DNA of 64,000 bases from Marinoscillum sp964351625 (GTDB lineage: Bacteria > Bacteroidota > Bacteroidia > Cytophagales > Cyclobacteriaceae), in assembly GCA_964351625.1 (NCBI GenBank), contig CAYGOV010000009.1, positions 1-64,000 on the forward strand, in the 5' to 3' direction. Of the stretch, positions 52,894 to 59,210 are shown piece after piece. The notes beneath the pieces are model-generated. The model was not told the DNA's origin, did no database searches, and saw only the letters and a list, made by a program, of their open reading frames with translations. The translations under genes were made by a program, and so were the position numbers. Within the stretch, counting starts at the first letter, position 1, and each line of letters starts with the position of its first letter.

Positions 52894-53014
52894 GATTAGA
52901 TTCTTTTCCCCAAAATTAAGCTCAATTCAACTGGTCAATTGGTATTAATCAACCTACAAAAAATAGTGATTCCTGATTCTATCAGATGGCAAGCATTCTC
53001 ATGCTTGATGTATT

Positions 53015-53046
53015 TTGTTTAACCTTTTTTAAAATTAATTAAACAA
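53015..53046. promoter_or_regulatory. putative MerR/CarH-like operator, copy 2
   Basis: TTGTTTAA (53015-53022), 16 bases, then TTAAACAA (53039-53046): perfect inverted half-sites. The 32-bp block matches copy 3, which starts exactly 44 bp downstream, at 27 positions. Confidence 0.75.
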
Positions 53047-53058
53047 TCCTTTTTCTTT

Positions 53059-53090
53059 TTGTTTAACTTTTTATAAATTTGATTGAACAA
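53059..53090. promoter_or_regulatory. putative MerR/CarH-like operator, copy 3, enclosing the -7 element
   Basis: TTGTTTAA (53059-53066), 16 bases, then TTGAACAA (53083-53090), one mismatch from symmetric. The spacer contains TAAATTTG (53074-53081), a perfect -7 element, so regulator binding and RNA polymerase would meet on the same DNA. The sigma factor ATG is at 53104. Confidence 0.75.
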
Positions 53091-53103
53091 AAATAAGACA
53101 CCC

Positions 53104-53616
53104 ATGACAGCTTTAGAATTCAGTTACCAGATAGATCAGTTGACAGGTTCTCTTAAGCCTTTTGCGTTGAAATTGACGAGAGATATGGAAGACGCCAATG
53201 ATCTATTGCAAGAAACCATCCTAAAAGCCTTCACGCATAGAGATAAGTTTGCTGAAGGCACTAATCTGAAGGCATGGATGTATACAATCATGAAAAACAC
53301 CTTCATCACCAATTATCAAAGAATGGTGAGAAGAAATACATTTATAGATACTACCCAAAACTTACACTACATCAACTCTTCGGGTAGCACCATACAAAAT
53401 GACGCTTATACAGACTTTGCCATGAAGGATATCAATCACGCGATCGATGATCTACAGGATGCTTACAAAGTTCCGTTCATGATGCATTTTAGAGGTTTCA
53501 AATACCACGAAATAGCAGAAAAACTTGATATTCCTATTGGGACTGTTAAAAATAGAATCCACATTGCAAGGAAAGAGTTAAAAGACCATCTAAAGGTCTA
53601 TGCTAAGAAATTCTAA
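53104..53616 (+). CDS. ECF-type RNA polymerase sigma factor
   Basis: A 170-residue group IV sigma factor. Region 2 is KLTRDMEDANDLLQETILKAF with the WMYTIMKNTFI segment, and region 4 is YKVPFMMHFRGFKYHEIAEKL followed by PIGTVKNRIHIARKEL. The ATG at 53104 is preferred; a TTG at 53083 lies inside the operator. The next gene, crtI, starts at the base after its stop codon, so sigma factor and carotenoid enzymes are one transcriptional unit. No anti-sigma factor is adjacent, which suggests control by transcription through the MerR regulator. Confidence 0.93.
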   Translation: MTALEFSYQIDQLTGSLKPFALKLTRDMEDANDLLQETILKAFTHRDKFAEGTNLKAWMYTIMKNTFITNYQRMVRRNTFIDTTQNLHYINSSGSTIQNDAYTDFAMKDINHAIDDLQDAYKVPFMMHFRGFKYHEIAEKLDIPIGTVKNRIHIARKELKDHLKVYAKKF

Positions 53617-55086
53617 ATGCACCAAAAAGTAGGTATTATCGGTTCTGGTTTTGCAGGACTGTCAGCAGCTTGTCATCTAGCCAAAGCAGGCTATGATGTA
53701 ACAATATTCGAAAAAAACAACATTGCTGGAGGAAGAGCCAGGCAGTTAAAACTGTCTGGCTTTACTTTTGACATGGGGCCATCTTGGTACTGGATGCCTG
53801 ATGTTTTCGAACATTTTTTTGAATCTTTCGGGAAGTCAACCTCAGACTATTATGTACTCGACAGACTAGACCCTTCCTATCGTGTTAAATTCAAAGATGA
53901 ACATATTGACCTGCCAGCAAATATGGCAGACCTTGAGGCGCTATTTGAAAGTATCGAGTCTGGTGCAGGCTTAGCCTTGAGAGAGTTTCTTGCGCAAGCG
54001 TCGTTTAAATATGAAGTAGGTATCAATGATCTAGTTTATAAACCAAGTCGCTCTTTATTAGAATTTGTAGATATGCGAATTCTGACCGGGCTGCTCAAAA
54101 TGGATGTTTTCACCTCGATGAGTAAGCACATCAGGAAGTTTTTCAAAAATGAAAAGCTGATTCAACTTCTCGAATTTCCTGTACTTTTTCTTGGTAGTAC
54201 TCCGGAGAACACACCAGCATTGTATAGTCTCATGAATTATGCTGACATGTCATTGGGTACATGGTATCCTAGAGGTGGAATGTATAAGATCGTGGAAGGA
54301 ATGGTCTCTTTAGCCGAGGAACTTGGCGTGAAATTCATCTATGATAGTCCAGTGACTTCCGTCAAAATTGAAAATAAAAAAGTTACGGCTCTGGTCACCC
54401 CACAAAGTGAATATCAGGTAGACATAGTGGTGGGAGCCGCAGACTATCAGCATCTAGATCAGGTGGTCTTGCCTCCTGCTTTCAGAAATTACGACACTAA
54501 ATATTGGGATAGCAGAACCATGGCACCCTCTTCCTTACTCTTTTATATAGGAGTAAATAAACCATTACCAAATATGCTGCACCATGTGCTCTTCTTTGAT
54601 GAAGATTTCAAGCAGCATGCACATGAAATATACAACGATCCGAAATGGCCAACCAAACCATTATTATATGCGTCGGCTACCTCTAAAACGGACGATTCTG
54701 TAGCACCTGAAGGTCATGAAAATCTTGTGGTTTTGATTCCTGTTGCTCCGGACTTGGTGGATACTGATGAGACTCGTGAGAAATATTATGAAATGATAAT
54801 GGACCGTTTGGAAGCTTTTACAGGCTCTAATATCAGAGACCATGTGGTGGTAAAACAGAGTTATGCCCATAGAGATTTTATAGCTGATTACAATTCATTC
54901 AAAGGCAATGCCTATGGACTTGCAAACACCTTGTTGCAGACCGCTATTCTTAAACCTTCATTGAAAAACAAAAAGCTGAAAAACCTCTATTTCACAGGAC
55001 AATTGACTGTTCCAGGTCCGGGAGTCCCTCCAACAATTATTTCAGGAGAAGTAGTAGCCAAAGAGATTAGTAAGGATTTTCGTTAA
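53617..55086 (+). CDS. crtI: phytoene desaturase
   Basis: FAD-dependent enzyme converting phytoene to lycopene. The 489-residue protein has the N-terminal dinucleotide motif IIGSGFAGLSAACHLAKAG, the conserved GGRA loop (IAGGRARQL) and the C-terminal carotenoid-oxidase signature GQLTVPGPGVPPTIISG. It follows the sigma factor with no spacing and precedes crtB by 10 bases. Membrane association is expected for the hydrophobic substrate. Confidence 0.95.
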   Translation: MHQKVGIIGSGFAGLSAACHLAKAGYDVTIFEKNNIAGGRARQLKLSGFTFDMGPSWYWMPDVFEHFFESFGKSTSDYYVLDRLDPSYRVKFKDEHIDLPANMADLEALFESIESGAGLALREFLAQASFKYEVGINDLVYKPSRSLLEFVDMRILTGLLKMDVFTSMSKHIRKFFKNEKLIQLLEFPVLFLGSTPENTPALYSLMNYADMSLGTWYPRGGMYKIVEGMVSLAEELGVKFIYDSPVTSVKIENKKVTALVTPQSEYQVDIVVGAADYQHLDQVVLPPAFRNYDTKYWDSRTMAPSSLLFYIGVNKPLPNMLHHVLFFDEDFKQHAHEIYNDPKWPTKPLLYASATSKTDDSVAPEGHENLVVLIPVAPDLVDTDETREKYYEMIMDRLEAFTGSNIRDHVVVKQSYAHRDFIADYNSFKGNAYGLANTLLQTAILKPSLKNKKLKNLYFTGQLTVPGPGVPPTIISGEVVAKEISKDFR

Positions 55087-55096
55087 TTTTATTCCA

Positions 55097-55933
55097 ATGG
55101 ATCTTTATTCAGAAACAGCACTCAAGTGCAGTCGACTTATAACCCAACATTACAGCACGTCCTTCAGTCTGGGTATACGTACGCTTGATAAAAAACATCA
55201 TTTCCCGATTTACGCGATATATGGCTTTGTCAGGTATTCAGATGAAATCGTAGATACTTTTCATGAGCATGATAAATCTGCGCTTCTGGCAAGATTTCGA
55301 AAAGATGCTTACCTAGCTATTGAGGAAGGTATTAGTCTAAATCCTGTGCTTCACTCTTTCCAATTAGTTGTAAATCAATACAATATCGAAAGAGACCTGA
55401 TTGAAGCATTTCTTCATAGCATGGCGTTAGATCTTGACAATGAGTCTTATACCCAAAAAGGCTATGAGGAGTATATACATGGATCTGCTGAAGTAATCGG
55501 GCTTATGTGCCTGCGAGTTTTTACAGAAGGTGATACAGCGGAATATGACAGATTGAAACCAACAGCTAAAAGGCTTGGGGCCGCTTTCCAAAAAGTAAAT
55601 TTCCTGAGGGACATCAAAAGTGACTTTAAAGAGCGTGGGAGGGTTTATTTTCCAGGAGTAGACTTTGAAAGTTTTCATCTAGAGGATAAAGCCAAAATAG
55701 AAGCAGACATTGCAGAAGACTTCAGGATAGCACTAGAGGGAATCAAACAATTACCGAAAAGCGCTAGAGCTGGCGTTTATCTTGCTTACATATACTATCT
55801 CCAGCTTTTTCGAAGAATCAAAAAAATGCCAGCAAATAGAATAGCCAATGAGAGAATTCGGGTTCCAGATTTTACTAAAATGGCACTTTTGGTGAAAACG
55901 CTATTTCTCAATCGTCTCAACATACTGGGATGA
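55097..55933 (+). CDS. crtB: phytoene synthase
   Basis: Condenses two geranylgeranyl diphosphates into phytoene. The 278-residue protein shows the squalene/phytoene synthase pattern: TSFSLGIRTL, first Asp-rich motif in YSDEIVDTF, and the second in NFLRDIKSDFKERGRVYFP. No geranylgeranyl diphosphate synthase (crtE) is present in the window, so substrate must come from a gene elsewhere. It overlaps the lycopene cyclase gene by 4 bases. Confidence 0.95.
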   Translation: MDLYSETALKCSRLITQHYSTSFSLGIRTLDKKHHFPIYAIYGFVRYSDEIVDTFHEHDKSALLARFRKDAYLAIEEGISLNPVLHSFQLVVNQYNIERDLIEAFLHSMALDLDNESYTQKGYEEYIHGSAEVIGLMCLRVFTEGDTAEYDRLKPTAKRLGAAFQKVNFLRDIKSDFKERGRVYFPGVDFESFHLEDKAKIEADIAEDFRIALEGIKQLPKSARAGVYLAYIYYLQLFRRIKKMPANRIANERIRVPDFTKMALLVKTLFLNRLNILG

Positions 55934-56628
55934 ATTGGCTTTATCTTGGTCTGAATCTATTTGCGATTTCTTTCCCTCTGGCTAGATCGTTCGAGCCAAG
56001 GATTAGGTACGCCAGCAGATGGAAATCTTTATTTCCAGCAATAATCATCACAGGGGCTTTCTTCTTGATCTGGGATGTTCTCTTTACTAAAACAGGCGTA
56101 TGGGGCTTCAATGATGATTATTTAGTGGGAATCAGAATATTTGGGCTACCAATTGAAGAGTGGTTTTTTTTTATCAGCGTTCCTTTTGCAAGTGTATTTA
56201 TCTATGACTGTGTCAAATATTTCCTACCCAGTCTCAAATCTTCCCAGCTTTTAAGAATAGCAACATTGGCCTTTGCTGCTGGATTAATTTTAATAGCCTG
56301 GATTAATTCAGAACGCGCATATACTTTTTGGAATCTACTTTTTGGTGGAAGCTACCTTGCCATAATCGCAATCCTTAATCCAACTTGGCTTGCCAAATTT
56401 TGGGTGGGCTATCTCATTCATCTCCTTCCATTCCTTCTAGTCAATAGTGTACTTACTGGTTCATTCATTGACGAGCCAGTAGTGTGGTATGAAAACGCAG
56501 AAAACCTTGGAATTAGAATATTTACTATCCCAGTTGAGGATACCATTTATGCCTTACTACTCTTGCTGATGAACTGCTCGATATATGAGTGGATAAATAA
56601 GTACTTCTCCCTCAGAACATATTCATAA
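55930..56628 (+). CDS. lycopene cyclase, fused CrtYc-CrtYd type
   Basis: A 232-residue membrane protein with about seven helices made of two related halves. Each half ends in an acidic motif after an NxxGIRI-like segment: GIRIFGLPIEEWFFF in the first and GIRIFTIPVEDTIYAL in the second. In actinobacteria and some archaea the halves are separate CrtYc and CrtYd subunits; Bacteroidota often have the fusion. It forms beta-ionone rings on lycopene. Overlap with crtB is 4 bases. Confidence 0.88.
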   Translation: MNWLYLGLNLFAISFPLARSFEPRIRYASRWKSLFPAIIITGAFFLIWDVLFTKTGVWGFNDDYLVGIRIFGLPIEEWFFFISVPFASVFIYDCVKYFLPSLKSSQLLRIATLAFAAGLILIAWINSERAYTFWNLLFGGSYLAIIAILNPTWLAKFWVGYLIHLLPFLLVNSVLTGSFIDEPVVWYENAENLGIRIFTIPVEDTIYALLLLLMNCSIYEWINKYFSLRTYS

Positions 56629-56646
56629 AACTTGAGTTATCCTTTC

Positions 56647-57492
56647 ATGCTAAATCTAAGTGTGCATATCGATGAAAATTCGGGTTTCTGTTTTGGTGTA
56701 GTCTATGCCATAGAAATGGCCGAGGACATACTGGACTCAGAAGGGACACTCTTCTGTCTTGGCGACATAGTTCATAATGATGAAGAGGTGAAACGATTGG
56801 AGAAAAAAGGACTCATCATTATTAGCCATGAAGAACTTTTAAATCTCAAAGATGCTAGTGTGTTAATTCGAGCGCATGGTGAACCACCTAGCACTTATAA
56901 GCTTGCAATTGAAAATAATCTCACACTTATAGATGCATCCTGTCCGGTAGTCTTAAAACTTCAGAATCGAATAAAAAACTCTCACGATAAGAAAGAAGAA
57001 ATCTTCATCTATGGAAAACATGGACATGCAGAAGTTGTTGGCCTGCAGGGCCAAACTAATGATGAGGCTGTCGTTTTTCAGGATATCGCTGAGTTAGACA
57101 TTGCAAGCTTACCTGAAGAGATCACACTGTATAGCCAAACTACTAAAAGCACAGATAATTTTTATAAGATCAAAGATCACCTTGAATCTGAAGGCGTGAA
57201 AGTAAAAGCGCACGACACCATTTGCAGGCAAGTTTCCAATAGAGACATTGAATTGAGAGTTTTCGCTAAAAAATATGATCGCATCATATTTGTTTCGGGA
57301 ACAAAGTCTTCCAACGGAAAGGTTTTATACAATATTTGCAAAGAGAATAATCCGAATACCTACTTCATCTCCAATAAAGAAGAACTCCAAAAGGAATGGT
57401 TTACGTCACATGAAAAAATTGGCGTTTGTGGAGCAACTTCTACACCTATGTGGTTGATGGAAGAGGTAAAGGATGCCATTTTGAAATTCTAA
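56647..57492 (+). CDS. ispH: 4-hydroxy-3-methylbut-2-enyl diphosphate reductase
   Basis: Iron-sulfur enzyme making IPP and DMAPP in the last step of the MEP pathway. The 281-residue protein has the three cluster cysteines in NSGFCFGVVYAIEMAED, DASCPVV and IGVCGATSTP, plus the active-site EEVKRLEKKG region and IRAHGEPP. The ATG at 56647 matches the family's short N-terminus; a TTG at 56632 is in frame. Its place inside the carotenoid operon ties isoprenoid supply to pigment synthesis. Whether a second ispH exists elsewhere is unknown. Confidence 0.95.
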   Translation: MLNLSVHIDENSGFCFGVVYAIEMAEDILDSEGTLFCLGDIVHNDEEVKRLEKKGLIIISHEELLNLKDASVLIRAHGEPPSTYKLAIENNLTLIDASCPVVLKLQNRIKNSHDKKEEIFIYGKHGHAEVVGLQGQTNDEAVVFQDIAELDIASLPEEITLYSQTTKSTDNFYKIKDHLESEGVKVKAHDTICRQVSNRDIELRVFAKKYDRIIFVSGTKSSNGKVLYNICKENNPNTYFISNKEELQKEWFTSHEKIGVCGATSTPMWLMEEVKDAILKF

Positions 57493-57495
57493 GTA

Positions 57496-57945
57496 GTGCA
57501 GACAACCATTAATATCTCAATCATAATAATCACTTTCCTATTGATGGAAGGAGCGGCGTGGGCCACGCACAAATACATCATGCATGGAATCTTGTGGACT
57601 TGGCATAGATCGCATCACGTAAAACATGATCACTCTCTGGAAAAAAATGATCTATTTGCCCTAGTTTTTAGCATTCCATCAATTGCGTTAATAATCTTAG
57701 GTTTTGAAATACCAGAAGCATATTATTTAAGATTCGTTGGCTTTGGAATACTTGGATATGGGATTTTCTATTTTCTATTTCACGACATAATAGTGCATAG
57801 AAGAATAAAAATTCCCTTCAAAGCAAAAAGCAACTATATGAAGAGGATTATGAGAGCTCATTATGTGCATCACGAAGTGCATACCAAAGAAGGGGCAGAA
57901 GCTTTTGGTTTTCTTTTTGCCAAGAAAAAATATGACCCGAAATAG
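57496..57945 (+). CDS. crtZ: beta-carotene 3-hydroxylase
   Basis: Di-iron membrane hydroxylase that adds 3-OH to beta-ionone rings, giving zeaxanthin-type carotenoids. The 149-residue protein has four helices and the histidine motifs HKYIMHG, HRSHHVKHDH, HDIIVHRR and HYVHHEVH typical of the fatty-acid-hydroxylase superfamily. The start is GTG at 57496, 3 bases after the ispH stop. It is the last gene of the sigma-crtI-crtB-cyclase-ispH-crtZ run. Confidence 0.93.
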   Translation: MQTTINISIIIITFLLMEGAAWATHKYIMHGILWTWHRSHHVKHDHSLEKNDLFALVFSIPSIALIILGFEIPEAYYLRFVGFGILGYGIFYFLFHDIIVHRRIKIPFKAKSNYMKRIMRAHYVHHEVHTKEGAEAFGFLFAKKKYDPK

Positions 57946-58134
57946 GACCTTTTGGTATCCCTTAAATATGTTCTACAAGTAAGTTTGTCGTGTAAAACGT
58001 TTCACAGATCGAATAATATCTTAACAGTATATCCTTATTGTTGAAAAAACGTTAACATTGAAGTACAATTTAATAATTGTAAAAACTCACATATTAAGAT
58101 CCGGCTTGATTAACCTAAAACTTTAGAAAGCAAA

Positions 58135-58623
58135 ATGGCAAATCAAGAAGAAGCATGGAGCCCAATTGCAGGTTTCAGTAATTACGATATTTCCAATACT
58201 GGAAAGATCAAGAGCAAAACACGTCAGACATGGCACAAAGGCAGCAAGACCAACATGACCATCAAGGGAAAATTGATGAAGCAGCGTTGGAATAAGCTAT
58301 GTAAGTGCTATTTCCTTGACCTCATCGATGATGAGAAAAAACGTAAGACTGTTTACCCCCACAAAGAAGTAGCAAGAGCATTCAACGAAAATCCTGAACC
58401 AGAAAAATTGAGCATGATTATTCATTTGGATAACAATCCTAGGAATAATAAAGCAGAAAATTTGAAATGGGTAACCCCTTCAGACCACATGAAATGGCAG
58501 TTTGAAGTTGGTAACAAGAATAACTTCAAAGTGTGGAAAACCCGTAAGAAACGTTATAAAAATGGTTTCAAGCCAGAAACAGTTCTTCCTGGCCGTCCAA
58601 AAAAAGAAGCAGAATTAGCATAA
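58135..58623 (+). CDS. NUMOD4/HNH-type DNA-binding protein with GRPKK tail
   Basis: A 162-residue basic protein. The N-terminus AWSPIAGFSNYDISNTGKIK matches NUMOD4, a DNA-binding module of homing endonucleases. A reduced HNH region follows (VARAFNENPEPEKLS, then IIHLDNNPRNNKAENLKWVT), keeping His and the two Asn of the motif. The C-terminus is Lys/Arg-rich and ends PGRPKK, resembling an AT-hook core. It is not inside an intron or intein, so a homing role is unlikely. Gene and terminator look intact; a nucleoid or regulatory role is speculative. Confidence 0.78.
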   Translation: MANQEEAWSPIAGFSNYDISNTGKIKSKTRQTWHKGSKTNMTIKGKLMKQRWNKLCKCYFLDLIDDEKKRKTVYPHKEVARAFNENPEPEKLSMIIHLDNNPRNNKAENLKWVTPSDHMKWQFEVGNKNNFKVWKTRKKRYKNGFKPETVLPGRPKKEAELA

Positions 58624-58653
58624 AAAAAAGCCGTCATATGACGGCTTTTTTTT
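58622..58653. terminator. bidirectional intrinsic terminator
   Basis: A perfect 32-bp palindrome with core GCCGTC-ATAT-GACGGC, flanked by eight A and eight or more T, lies between two convergent genes. It can terminate both; its last base touches the stop codon of the minus-strand gene. Confidence 0.9.
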
Positions 58654-58868
58654 TATTTCATCGACTTGTAGGTGCGTAGTATGCCAACAACTCCAACTAC
58701 AATCCCTGCGCCAAGACATACATAATACCAAGGCTCACTGAGAGAGTACGAGCCAGATAATGCGTTTCCTATTTGACTTCCAATTTCTGGAGAGTGTGTC
58801 TGCGCCCAATAAATCAGAAATATCCCAACAGCAATGAGAACCAAGCCTCTTATCATTCCACTTTTCAT
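58653..58868 (-). CDS. small two-helix membrane protein, DUF3185-like
   Basis: A 71-residue protein with two membrane helices (GLVLIAVGIFLIYWA and WYYVCLGAGIVVGVVGIL) joined by a Ser/Gly-rich loop (IGSQIGNALSGSYS). The layout resembles DUF3185 proteins; this is by pattern only. Function is unknown. It converges on the NUMOD4 gene and shares its terminator. Confidence 0.65.
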   Translation of the reverse strand: MKSGMIRGLVLIAVGIFLIYWAQTHSPEIGSQIGNALSGSYSLSEPWYYVCLGAGIVVGVVGILRTYKSMK

Positions 58869-59210
58869 GTGTTCATTCGTTTAGTTTCACAGGGAACTTA
58901 CAAAACGAAATTGAATCAGAAAAATCGAAAGCTGTTATTTAATAATTTTAGCTAGCCAAATCAGCCTTTTAGTATCGAAAAATACCCATCTGCAGATGAA
59001 TAGTCTTAGCTAAAATATGTTGGATTTGAGTCACTTGTTAATTATTCTATTAGAATTATTCCTCTCAATACTAGCCTATCAGCCTCATATCGGCTATGAT
59101 GCCCAAACTAGTGGGCTAAACTTCAAAAATTATTTTTGATCGGTTTCCCCGTGGAGCATAGGTGCCTTAAATTTGCCGCAATTTGGACTAATCTAACCAC
59201 CATATAAGTT
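58869..59210. other. 342-bp intergenic region upstream of carB
   Basis: No gene was found. On the plus strand TAAATTTG (59168-59175) is a perfect -7 element 36 bases before the carB ATG. Upstream of it are two small hairpins, AGCC-N7-GGCT near 59081-59095 and GCCCA-N6-TGGGC at 59101-59116, and an AT-rich dyad near 59040. The hairpins precede the predicted start site, so they are not an attenuator of this promoter. They may be DNA sites or remnants. Confidence 0.5.

Noticed and set aside
58135..58623. NUMOD4/HNH gene as a homing endonuclease in an intron or intein
   Set aside because: Flanking genes are intact and unrelated, and no split gene or self-splicing structure surrounds it.
59036..59116. 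Attenuator for carB in the AT-rich dyad and two hairpins
   Set aside because: They lie upstream of the predicted -7 element and lack a T-run, so they would not be in the carB mRNA from that promoter.
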